Of a stretch of 7,441 nucleotides of DNA, positions 1 through 7,441 are shown piece after piece. The translations under genes were made by a program, and so were the position numbers. This stretch comes from Actinomycetota bacterium. GTDB taxonomy: Bacteria; Actinomycetota; CADDZG01; WHSQ01. Location: assembly GCA_019348445.1 (NCBI GenBank), contig JAHWJK010000082.1, forward strand, positions 1 through 7,441, written 5' to 3'. The notes under the pieces are model-generated. The model made no database searches and had not been told where the DNA came from. It worked only from the letters and a program-made list of their open reading frames with translations. The number at the start of each line of letters is the position of its first letter. Within the stretch, counting starts at the first letter, position 1.

Positions 1-734
1 AGCAGTTCGGGGAAGACCTCCGCCGCGTTACCTACTACTCCGATCGACAGCGGCTTCTTGTCGGCCTTCGCAGCGAGCGCCTTCTCGAGTGCTTCGTCGA
101 CGTTGTCGGCGGAGGTATCGAGGTAGCGGTTCTCGATCCGGCGCTGGATGCGAGCCGGGTCGATCTCGACCACGAGCGCTACGCCGTCGTTCATCGTGAT
201 CGCCAGAGGTTGCGCGCCGCCCATCCCACCGAGGCCCGCGGTGAGGGTGATCGTCCCCGCGAGGGTGCCGCCGAATCGCTGTTCGGCGATCGCCGCGAAC
301 GTCTGGAACGTTCCCTGGAGGATCCCTTGGGTGCCGATGTAGATCCACGACCCGGCCGTCATCTGTCCGTACATCGTCAGTCCCGCGGCTTCGAGATCCC
401 AGAAGTTCTTCCAGTCCGCCCAGTCGGGAACGAGCATGCTGTTCGCGATCAGAACGCGCGGCGCCATCTCGTGAGTGCGGAAGACCCCGACCGGTTTGCC
501 CGACTGAACGAGAAGCGTTTCGTCGTCGTTCAGTCGGCGAAGCGTGGCGACGATCGCGTCGAACGACCGCCAATCGCGCGCCGCCTTGCCCCGGCCCCCG
601 TACACGACCAGGTCGTCGGGCGCCTCCGCAACCTCTGGGTCGAGGTTGTTCATCAGGCAGCGGAGCGCGGCTTCCTGGATCCAGCCCTTCGTATTGAGTT
701 CGGCGCCGCGGGGGGAACGGACCTCTCGACTCAC
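1..734 (-). CDS. hutU: Urocanate hydratase (urocanase), N-terminal 244 codons; runs off the left edge
   Basis: Urocanate hydratase converts urocanate to 4-imidazolone-5-propionate in the cytoplasm, the second step of histidine breakdown, using tightly bound NAD+. The frame read from a GTG at 734 begins MSREVRSPRGAELNTKGWIQ, the conserved urocanase opening, and continues with YGGRGKAARDW (residues 45-55), YGQMTAGSW (122-130), GLGGMGGAQP (167-176) and GNAAEVFPEL (235-244). Compared from memory with Pseudomonas putida HutU, the NAD+-contacting residues fall at a constant offset of six: GG 46-47, Q124, GMG 170-172, E190, R195 and NA 236-237. The catalytic cysteine lies beyond the window, since the full protein is usually about 550 residues. 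No ATG and no other usable start lies upstream in frame before the end of tadC, so GTG 734 is the best start. The gene follows the tadC stop by 17 nt. A GGAG sits only 1 nt before the GTG, too close for an ordinary ribosome site. Identity is very secure; what follows to the left cannot be seen. Confidence 0.96.
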   Translation of the reverse strand, partial: MSREVRSPRGAELNTKGWIQEAALRCLMNNLDPEVAEAPDDLVVYGGRGKAARDWRSFDAIVATLRRLNDDETLLVQSGKPVGVFRTHEMAPRVLIANSMLVPDWADWKNFWDLEAAGLTMYGQMTAGSWIYIGTQGILQGTFQTFAAIAEQRFGGTLAGTITLTAGLGGMGGAQPLAITMNDGVALVVEIDPARIQRRIENRYLDTSADNVDEALEKALAAKADKKPLSIGVVGNAAEVFPEL

Positions 735-744
735 ACTCCGGAGT
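735..744. other. 10-bp perfect palindrome in the tadC-hutU gap
   Basis: ACTCCGGAGT is its own reverse complement and ends directly before the hutU GTG. On the minus strand, GACTC (745-741) can also pair with GAGTC (732-728) around an 8-nt loop that holds the GGAG, with the start codon lying across the edge of loop and stem. This is visible in the sequence. A role as an operator or translation-control element is only a guess, because a 10-bp palindrome can occur by chance and each possible stem is short. There is no T-run, so it is not an intrinsic terminator. Confidence 0.3.
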
Positions 745-751
745 CTAGGGA

Positions 752-1678
752 CTAGGAGCCGAAGAAGCTGTGGAAGATCCGGATGATGCCGGGGCCGAGG
801 ACGACGACGAAGAGCGACGGCAGCACGCAGAAGATCAACGGGAACAGGATCTTTACCGGCGTTTGCATCGCCTTCTGCTCGGCCCGCTGCTTACGCTTCA
901 TCCGAAGCTCTCTCGCCTGCGCGCGCAATACGCTCGCAACGCCGACTCCGAACTTGTTCGCCTGGATCATCGAGACGACGAACGCTCGCAGCTCATCGAC
1001 GTCGGTTCGGTCGGCCAGCTTGCGGAACGCGTCGGCGCGCGATACGCCGAGCTGAAGCTCGTGCAACATCCGCGCGATCTCTTGCGATAGCGGACCTTCC
1101 ACGTTGGTGACGACTTGGGCGAGCGCCGCGTCGAAGCCGAGCCCGGCCTCCACGCTGATCGTCAAGAGGTCCATCGTGTCGGGGAGCGCCTTCTGGATCG
1201 CTTGTTGGCGGCGCTGCGCCCGCCCCGACAGGAGAGCATCGGGGGCGAAGTACCCGATCCCGCCGAGCAGCAACATCATGGCAGCGGTCTTTGCGGTACC
1301 GGAACCTGCAGCGATCATCAAAGCCAATGCTGCTCCGGTACCGAGGCCGACGAACTTGAACGCGGCGACCTTCTCCGCGTCCCATCCGGCGGGACTTCCC
1401 GCAAGGACGAGTTTGCGCGTGAGCCGCTTCCTCAATCCAAGAGGAGTCAATCGCTGCGTGAGCTTGCCGAGCGCACCGAACCCGGGCAGGATGACGCGGC
1501 TGAGGAACGACTGCCGCAGCTCCTGATCCCGAAGGCTTACGGCGACGTTCTCGAGCCGTGCTTCGAGCAATTTGGTGTTGCGCCGCCGTTGCCCGACGCT
1601 CGCTTCGAACGCGAGTCCACACAGCATCACTGCGGAGAACGTCGCGACGAGCGCGATCGTCACGTAGACCTCAGACAT
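752..1678 (-). CDS. tadC: TadC-family inner-membrane platform protein (type II secretion F domain)
   Basis: This 308-residue protein is the second polytopic platform subunit of the Tad pilus machine, expected to pair with TadB in the cytoplasmic membrane and to be driven by CpaF. Visible layout: a membrane segment near residues 5-25 followed by basic GQRRRNTK; a soluble stretch of about 75 residues; two hydrophobic segments near 104-124 and 131-147 followed by basic GRAQRRQQ; a cytoplasmic T2SF domain at about 163-272 with the typical ALPDTMDLLTISVEAGLGFD (164-183) and a Gly-Val-rich helix near 243-250; and a last membrane segment near 275-299. Basic residues after segments one and three put those loops in the cytoplasm. 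Length is normal for TadC. The ATG at 1678 overlaps the upstream VWA-TadB stop by 8 nt, suggesting translational coupling. It is distinguished from TadB by order, the N-terminal soluble stretch and the short C-terminal tail. Confidence is high. Confidence 0.93.
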   Translation of the reverse strand: MSEVYVTIALVATFSAVMLCGLAFEASVGQRRRNTKLLEARLENVAVSLRDQELRQSFLSRVILPGFGALGKLTQRLTPLGLRKRLTRKLVLAGSPAGWDAEKVAAFKFVGLGTGAALALMIAAGSGTAKTAAMMLLLGGIGYFAPDALLSGRAQRRQQAIQKALPDTMDLLTISVEAGLGFDAALAQVVTNVEGPLSQEIARMLHELQLGVSRADAFRKLADRTDVDELRAFVVSMIQANKFGVGVASVLRAQARELRMKRKQRAEQKAMQTPVKILFPLIFCVLPSLFVVVLGPGIIRIFHSFFGS

Positions 1679-3565
1679 CGATCTTCACGACCTTTCTCAT
1701 CCAGAGGACGCCGAGGCCCAACATGATCACGGAGACCCCCGTCATCAGCAGGCCGAGGCCGGTGTTGAACAGCAGTGACAGGTAGTCGGGGTTGACCCAC
1801 GAGAGCCACAGAGCGACGCCGATGGGAAGCCCGGTGAGGATGGCGACCGACAACCGTCCTTCCGCAGTAAGGACCTGGATCTGTCTGCGGATGCCCTCGC
1901 GCTCTCGCATGGTGTCGCTGACGGTGTCGAGAACCTCGGCGAGGTTGCCGCCGACCTCTCTTTGGATGTTCACGGCAAGCAGGGCCCACTTGAAGTCGTC
2001 GCTCCCGATGCGCGCGGCCAGTGAGTCCATCGCGTCGGGAACCGACCGGCCCAGCCGGATCTCGGCGACGACGCGGCCGAACTCACCCGCTCCCGGCTCG
2101 CCGACTTCTTGCGCAACCATGTCGAGTGCTTCGAGGAAACTATGACCGGCTCGTAACGATCCCGCGATGATCATCAAGATGTCGGGGAGTTGACCGTGCA
2201 GCTTCGTCGTCCGGCGCCGCGCCGCGATGCCGAGCGCGAGGAACGGCACTACTGCGGCGATACCTGCCGCCAGGACTCCGAAGATCAGGTTGCCGACGAG
2301 GACGGTGCCGAGAAGCCCCCCGGCGAACGCGGCCCCGATCGTCGCGATGACGAACTCGCCGGCTCGCATCGAGACACCGGCTCGTTCTAGCCGTGCGTCG
2401 ATCGACGCGGTCGCACCCGCGGCTTCCGTCACTTTCTCGGTTGCGGTGAGGATCGGTGCCGGCACCCACCCGGCGCCGGGAGCTTTGTCCGGGTCGTTCG
2501 GGGCGAGCGCCGCCTGTTGAGCGACACCGGTGCGCCGCAGGAGCTCGCGGTCGCGCCGAGAGCGGGCTTTGCTGCCCATGAACATGACGAGGATCAGAAA
2601 AGTCGCTAGGAAACACAGCAGAAGTGCGATCAGCATCCACGTCTCTCCGGCGACGGCGGGATCCGGTGCGGGTGCTGCTTCGGGTACCGGTGCTTCGGAT
2701 ACGTCGAGAGCCGGAGCGACGAACGACGTCGCGTCGGTGTGCCCGCCGGACGAAACCGCGATCGTCGTCTGTCCACCGTCGGTTTTCGGCGAGTCGTAGG
2801 AGATCCGGAACTGGTTTGAGAGCTCTTGCGCGAGACCTTCGTACAGCCTCGAGAGGTTCGCGGTCGCGGCCGGCGCGTACGTTCCGCCCGTGGTGGAAGC
2901 GAGAGCCTTAAGGGCCTTCTCGTCGAACTCGCCGCTCGTCAGGCCGACCGTGAAGTAGGAGATGTCTTTCTTCTTCGCGTTGGCGATCGCGGCCTTCAGA
3001 TCGAGCCTGCTGGCGGTGTCGCCACCGTCCGACAACAGGATCACGTTGCGTTGGCTGGGCTCGTGGAACATGCCGGACGACGCGACCGCCGCGTCGTAGA
3101 GCGCGGTTTCGCCCGACGCCTTGAGCGTTCCGAGAGCGTTCAACGCGAACGTGTGGTCGGCGCTCAGACTGGCGAGGACCTTAGGGCGGTCGGCGAACGT
3201 CATCACGCCGACGCGGATGTCTCGTGGCAGCGACGTAACGAAACGCAGGGCTGCAGCCGTCGCCGCGGCAAGCGGTTGTCCTTTCATGCTCCCCGAGGTG
3301 TCGATGACCAGGACGATGTCGACGCCGGTCGTGCTCTCGATCAGTGGCTCGATGAGCGCGTCTTCGACCGGAACTTGGTCCTCGAGTACGTCCAGATCCT
3401 TCGGGCCGACGTCCTTCCCATCGACTGACACGACGAGCTCCATGGACGGGAAGTCGGTCGCATCTACATCGCGGACCGTCACCTCGCTATCGGCCGCATG
3501 CGCGGGCGAGGCGACCGCGACGAGTAGCGCGCACGCGAGCGTCGCAACGATCGAGGTCCGATTGC

Positions 3566-3569
<4 letters not shown>
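1671..3569 (-). CDS. tadB: VWA domain fused to TadB (secreted VWA + inner-membrane platform protein)
   Basis: At 632 residues this is about twice the usual TadB length. Residues 1-25 form a signal peptide with a likely cut after SPAHA. A VWA domain spans about 83-255 and keeps a full MIDAS metal site: DTSGS at 90-94, T155 in GETALYD, and D181/D184 in LLSDGGD. An Ala/Pro-rich linker (about 284-309) leads to a membrane segment at 311-331, followed by strongly basic KARSRRDRELLRR. The rest is a full TadB: segments near 404-425 and 428-449, a T2SF domain at about 455-570 with LPDILMIIAGSLRAGHSF (461-478), then segments near 572-591 and 600-623. The topology is self-consistent, with VWA outside, T2SF inside and a basic C-terminus inside. 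TadB partners TadC in the pilus platform. What VWA binds is unknown; surface ligand, pilin or cell wall are possibilities. The ATG overlaps the cpaF stop as ATGA. VWA-T2SF fusions occur in other Actinomycetota as far as I recall, so this is unusual but probably not unique. Confidence 0.93.
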
Positions 3570-4891
<1,322 letters not shown>

Positions 4892-4900
4892 GTGCAGCTA

Positions 4901-4907
4901 TCCCTTT
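4901..4907 (-). promoter_or_regulatory. Ribosome binding site for cpaF
   Basis: Within the 19-nt cpaE-cpaF gap the minus strand reads AAAGGGA, whose AAGGG core lies 10 nt before the cpaF ATG at 4891. It supports that start and suggests cpaF has its own initiation site and does not depend only on coupling to cpaE. Confidence 0.55.
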
Positions 4908-4910
4908 CGT

Positions 4911-6119
4911 TTATCCGATGCCGAAGACGGCGCGCAGTTTCTTGCGCCCGGCGGCGGCAGAGCGGTGGTGGCTTATCGGTGTTCCGAGCAACTTGTCCGC
5001 GATCCGATCGATGCTGCGAGCGACCTCTGATGCCGGATCGGAGAAGTACGCCGGGACCCCCTTATTCAGTGATCGCGGCACCAGTTCGCTCGACGGGATC
5101 GTCAGATCGATCTTGACCTTCAGGACCCGCTCGACGTCTGCAAGTGACGGCCCGACCTGGCTGTCGGCACGGTTCAGGACGACCCGCAATCTGTCGCGCG
5201 GTACCCCCAGCGATTGCAGCGTCTCCATCGCGATCAGCAGATGGCGCATACCGACCACGTCGAGACCCGTCACCAACCAGATCTCGTCCGACATGTCGAA
5301 GGCAGCGACGGTTTGATCCGAGTAGTCGTTGGTCGCGTCGACGATCGTGTAGTCGAAGGTCGACCGAAGCGTTCGGAGAACCTTTCCTGCTACGTCACCC
5401 GAGAATGGCTCGGCGGCCGGATCCGGCTGGACGCCGAACGCCCACAGCCGTTCCGTCATCGCGGTACCAACGTTCACTATGGCGTCGTGGTCGTCGAGTG
5501 TGGCTAGCGATTGCAGCTCGGCCGGGGACCCGGTTGGTTCCTGACCCCAATACGAGAACACGTCACCCAGCTTCAGATCGAAATCGAGGAGAGCCACTTC
5601 ACGGTCGGACTTCTTGGCGATAGCTGCGGCGAGGTTGCTTGCGAGGAACGTCTTTCCGACACCGCCCTTGCTCGAGAAGATCGAGATGATCTGTCCGCGC
5701 GGCTTCACCGATCTCTTGGCGTTTCCTCCGAGCGACTCGAGACCTTGCGACCACGCGATCGCGCGGCGCAGCGCCTCTCCCAATTCGAAGTCGTCTGCCG
5801 AGCGATCGAGGATGTCGCGGATACCCGCTCGCATTGCGGCGGCCAACAACCCCGGTGTCGGCTGCTCCCGAACGAGGACGACCGCGGTCGTGGGAGACGA
5901 CTGCGCGATGAAGTCGCCGATGCCGAGCGCATCCGCGTCCTTGACCTCGTGTGACAGGACGAGAACGTGTGGGGCGACATTCTTGACCACGACGGATTCC
6001 TCGGCAGCCGTCACGCTCGGCAGCCAGTCGACGTAGTCATCCTCGAGCTGGAGCGAGCGCGCGACCTGTCCCCGGAACGCGTGGGGTGTCCCAATCGCTA
6101 GTACGCGCGGCTCTGTCAT
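4911..6119 (-). CDS. cpaE: CpaE/TadZ-type pilus localisation protein (pseudo-receiver + MinD/ParA ATPase)
   Basis: This 402-residue protein belongs to the CpaE/TadZ family, which places Tad machinery at a cell site such as the pole. Residues about 4-125 resemble a response-regulator receiver fold (RVLAIG, HVLVLSHEV, AAMRAGIRDIL), but the acidic pocket is absent and the usual phospho-acceptor Asp appears replaced by Ser56, so phosphorylation is unlikely. Residues about 140-380 form a MinD/ParA ATPase with an intact deviant Walker A SKGGVGKT (150-157, signature Lys151 and Lys156), LLDFDLKLGD (177-186) and a Walker-B-like TIVDAT (258-263). The C-terminal tail GRKKLRAVFGIG is basic and hydrophobic and might touch the membrane, as the MinD tail does; that is inference. 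The ATG overlaps the cpaB stop as ATGA and has no clear ribosome site, which suggests coupling. It lies directly between cpaB and cpaF, without the cpaC and cpaD genes found there in Caulobacter. Confidence 0.93.
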   Translation of the reverse strand: MTEPRVLAIGTPHAFRGQVARSLQLEDDYVDWLPSVTAAEESVVVKNVAPHVLVLSHEVKDADALGIGDFIAQSSPTTAVVLVREQPTPGLLAAAMRAGIRDILDRSADDFELGEALRRAIAWSQGLESLGGNAKRSVKPRGQIISIFSSKGGVGKTFLASNLAAAIAKKSDREVALLDFDLKLGDVFSYWGQEPTGSPAELQSLATLDDHDAIVNVGTAMTERLWAFGVQPDPAAEPFSGDVAGKVLRTLRSTFDYTIVDATNDYSDQTVAAFDMSDEIWLVTGLDVVGMRHLLIAMETLQSLGVPRDRLRVVLNRADSQVGPSLADVERVLKVKIDLTIPSSELVPRSLNKGVPAYFSDPASEVARSIDRIADKLLGTPISHHRSAAAGRKKLRAVFGIG

Positions 6120-6829
6120 CGGACGAGTTCTGCAGCCGTCGTGGTTCCGGAGTCGGTCCCGCGCTCGTTCGGAGGCAGGAGCGACATCCAGACCGAACCC
6201 TGCTCCTGGGCGAACACGACGTTCTGCGCGTCCTTGGCCTTGAGCGCGAGCGTCACCATTTCGGCGGTCTGCGCGGTCTCGCCGGTCACCTCGGGCGTCG
6301 TGACTTCGAGGATCTCGACGTCGGCGACGAGGGTCACGGTCGCGGCAGGTGCGTTGCCTTTAGCAGATGCGACGTTCGTGAACGTGCCGTAGAGCGTGAC
6401 GCGATCTCCCTGTTGGATCGCGCCGCCGGCCAGGCGAGGCGTTTCCAGAGGAAGCGTGACCGCCTGATAGCCGTCCGGGATTCCGAGATTTCCACCGGGA
6501 AGTTGCTGGCTACCGCGCAGCCTCGTGGTCGAGATCTGTTCTCCCGCGAGGATCGGCGCGCTCGTCTCGCGGCCTTCCAGATCCTGCACGCTGAGAACCG
6601 CGTCGCGGACGACGGCGTCCTCCGGTACGCGGATCGTCGAGAAGTGGTCTTCGGCGATGAGCTCGTCGAGCGTCGTCCCTGCGGGGATGTCTTCGTCAGA
6701 TACGACGACCGCGACCATCCGGCCCCCGGTGCTGCGCTGCTCGACGCCGCGCATGTACAGGTAAACGACGAACGTTGCGGACATCGCGAGCAAGAACGCA
6801 ACTGCGATGACGAGTCCTCTGGATCTCAT
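6116..6829 (-). CDS. cpaB: CpaB/RcpC-type Flp pilus assembly protein with SAF domain
   Basis: This 237-residue protein starts with an uncleaved-looking membrane anchor (about residues 6-26, preceded by MRSRG), placing the rest outside the membrane. A SAF domain follows at about 38-105, with the typical VVSDEDIPAGTTLDE (42-56), IRVPEDAV (66-73) and ILAGEQI (93-99). An RcpC-like region runs from about 117 to 220 (GYQAVTLPLE at 120-129, GDRVTLYG at 141-148, VTLALKAKDAQ at 192-202, QGSVWMSLLPP at 210-220). CpaB/RcpC is an extracytoplasmic Tad component; in diderms it works with the secretin, while in single-membraned bacteria it may contact the cell wall, and SAF folds elsewhere bind glycans. The protein is somewhat short for the family but appears complete. 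It has the clearest ribosome site in the window and follows the TadG-like gene by 21 nt. Its stop overlaps the cpaE ATG. Confidence 0.92.
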   Translation of the reverse strand: MRSRGLVIAVAFLLAMSATFVVYLYMRGVEQRSTGGRMVAVVVSDEDIPAGTTLDELIAEDHFSTIRVPEDAVVRDAVLSVQDLEGRETSAPILAGEQISTTRLRGSQQLPGGNLGIPDGYQAVTLPLETPRLAGGAIQQGDRVTLYGTFTNVASAKGNAPAATVTLVADVEILEVTTPEVTGETAQTAEMVTLALKAKDAQNVVFAQEQGSVWMSLLPPNERGTDSGTTTAAELVR

Positions 6830-6834
6830 TCTCT

Positions 6835-6840
6835 CCTCCT
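6835..6840 (-). promoter_or_regulatory. Strong Shine-Dalgarno site for cpaB
   Basis: The minus strand carries a perfect AGGAGG, inside a longer purine run from about 6843, that ends 5 nt before the cpaB ATG at 6829. It is the best match to the anti-Shine-Dalgarno sequence at any gene start here and fixes the cpaB start. cpaB may therefore be translated more strongly than the genes after it that rely on overlapping starts. Confidence 0.75.
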
Positions 6841-6850
6841 CTTTCCTTGC

Positions 6851-7441
6851 TTACTGGTCGAGTCGAACTGCTCTCATGCCGAAGTCGGCGCCGTTGCCCG
6901 GCAGCGAGCCACCCACCTGAACGCCCTGCCACGACGCGGACAGACAGATCGCATTCGGATCGGGAGCTCGGCTGCCGCACTTGCCCTCCGAACCTGCTTG
7001 CGCCCAGTCGAACGCGATCGATACGTCTTTCGTGGGCGCGCCGAACCAAGAGATGACGTGCGAAGCGGGGTCGAAGGTGTAGTCGGTTCCCTCGACGTGC
7101 ACCTTCTTCTTCGAACCGTTGCCGCTTTCGAGCGTCAGATTCGAGATCGTCGCCGTCGACGTGTCACAGCCGAGGTCGTCGATGTCGAACGTCGAGTTCA
7201 GTCCGAACGAGAACGTGCCACTGCAGCGACCACTCGCGCCGGGCGTACCGACTGCGGCCGGGTCGTTGCCTTTCAGCACGGCTTCGACGCGCAGGGCGAC
7301 GAAACCGATGATGGCGTACTTCTCCCGCCCTTCCGTCCGCACCATCGCGTCGGGATCGTTGACGGGAAAGTGTTTGATCTTGCCGACCTGGTTCTGCAGC
7401 GCTTCCATCCAGCTGGAGTTGGAATGGCCGCTGTCGACACA
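6851..7441 (-). CDS. TadG-like secreted pilus assembly protein, C-terminal 196 residues; runs off the right edge
   Basis: The frame is open from the window edge to a TAA at 6851 and enters in phase (CVDSGHSNSSW before the first in-window Met), so the ATG at 7408 is almost certainly internal. The visible part looks extracytoplasmic: rich in Gly, Ser, Asp and Thr, without a membrane segment, and with five cysteines (the edge residue, then GRCSG, LGCDT, GKCGS, AICLS) that could form disulfides. A short hydrophobic strand YAIIGFVALRVEAVL and the ending FGMRAVRLDQ resemble, as far as I recall, the C-termini of actinobacterial TadE/TadG-like proteins, whose N-terminus carries a membrane helix (unseen here). 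TadE/TadG proteins are minor, pilin-like or surface components of the Tad machine. The gene lies 21 nt before cpaB, which supports the assignment. The family call rests on context and weak resemblance; it might be another secreted protein of the locus. Confidence 0.6.
   Translation of the reverse strand, partial: CVDSGHSNSSWMEALQNQVGKIKHFPVNDPDAMVRTEGREKYAIIGFVALRVEAVLKGNDPAAVGTPGASGRCSGTFSFGLNSTFDIDDLGCDTSTATISNLTLESGNGSKKKVHVEGTDYTFDPASHVISWFGAPTKDVSIAFDWAQAGSEGKCGSRAPDPNAICLSASWQGVQVGGSLPGNGADFGMRAVRLDQ

Noticed and set aside
28..573. Minus-strand 181-codon frame at the left edge
   Set aside because: It is out of phase with urocanase. The correct minus-strand frame from GTG 734 matches conserved urocanase motifs throughout, while this one is Arg-rich noise.
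735..752. Intrinsic terminator between tadC and hutU
   Set aside because: The palindrome is short and is not followed by a T-run on the minus strand.
210..755. Plus-strand 181-codon frame opposite hutU
   Set aside because: Antisense to a strongly conserved enzyme; no recognisable domain.
1294..1343. Inverted repeat CGGTACCGGA / TCCGGTACCG with a 31-nt spacer inside tadC
   Set aside because: Both arms lie in codons for Gly/Thr/Ala-rich membrane segments, and each arm contains the palindrome CGGTACCG. The repeat is best explained by local coding composition.
2826..3428. Plus-strand open frame of 200 codons opposite the VWA coding region
   Set aside because: Same shadow effect; the translation is low-complexity, Arg/Val/Asp-rich, and lacks motifs, while the minus strand encodes a complete MIDAS VWA domain.
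7406..7408. ATG at 7408 as the start of the TadG-like gene
   Set aside because: The frame stays open to the window edge with protein-like sequence, no ribosome site precedes this ATG, and the product would lack any signal or membrane helix. It is taken as an internal methionine of a longer protein.

Overview
The window is a GC-rich, densely packed stretch in which every supported gene lies on the minus strand, so transcription runs from high to low coordinates. Six of the seven genes belong to a Tad/Flp (tight adherence, type IVc pilus) assembly system. The seventh, at the left edge, is the first 244 codons of urocanate hydratase (hutU). High GC, long open frames on the opposite strand caused by GC-rich third positions, no outer-membrane Tad genes (no secretin CpaC/RcpA, no CpaD), and a von Willebrand A (VWA) domain fused to TadB all suggest a single-membraned, high-GC bacterium. 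Actinomycetota, perhaps a deep-branching or uncultured lineage, is the most likely source; this is inferred from gene content and not proven.

Layout in transcription order: (1) the 3' part of a secreted, cysteine-containing TadG-like protein that runs off the right edge (6851-7441); (2) cpaB, a membrane-anchored SAF/RcpC-domain protein (6116-6829); (3) cpaE/tadZ, a pseudo-receiver plus MinD/ParA-type ATPase (4911-6119); (4) cpaF/tadA, the hexameric assembly ATPase (3566-4891); (5) a VWA-TadB fusion (1671-3569); (6) tadC (752-1678); (7) hutU (1-734, incomplete). Junctions are tight: 21-nt gap, 4-nt overlap (ATGA), 19-nt gap, 4-nt overlap (ATGA), 8-nt overlap, 17-nt gap. No terminator is visible and no gap is long enough to hold a conventional promoter region, so the Tad genes look like one transcription unit whose promoter lies to the right of the window.

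How they fit together: CpaF would supply ATP-driven force to the inner-membrane platform made of TadB and TadC. CpaE would position the machine in the cell. CpaB and the TadG-like protein would act at or outside the membrane. The VWA domain joined to TadB is predicted to sit outside the membrane, giving the platform a metal-dependent (MIDAS) binding module. The pilin, prepilin peptidase and TadE are not in the window and would be expected to the right.

The system itself is a recognisable Tad family, not a wholly new one. The points most worth following are the VWA-TadB architecture with an intact MIDAS site, the placement of a histidine-catabolism gene 17 nt behind tadC with an unusual start context, and the inferred absence of outer-membrane components.
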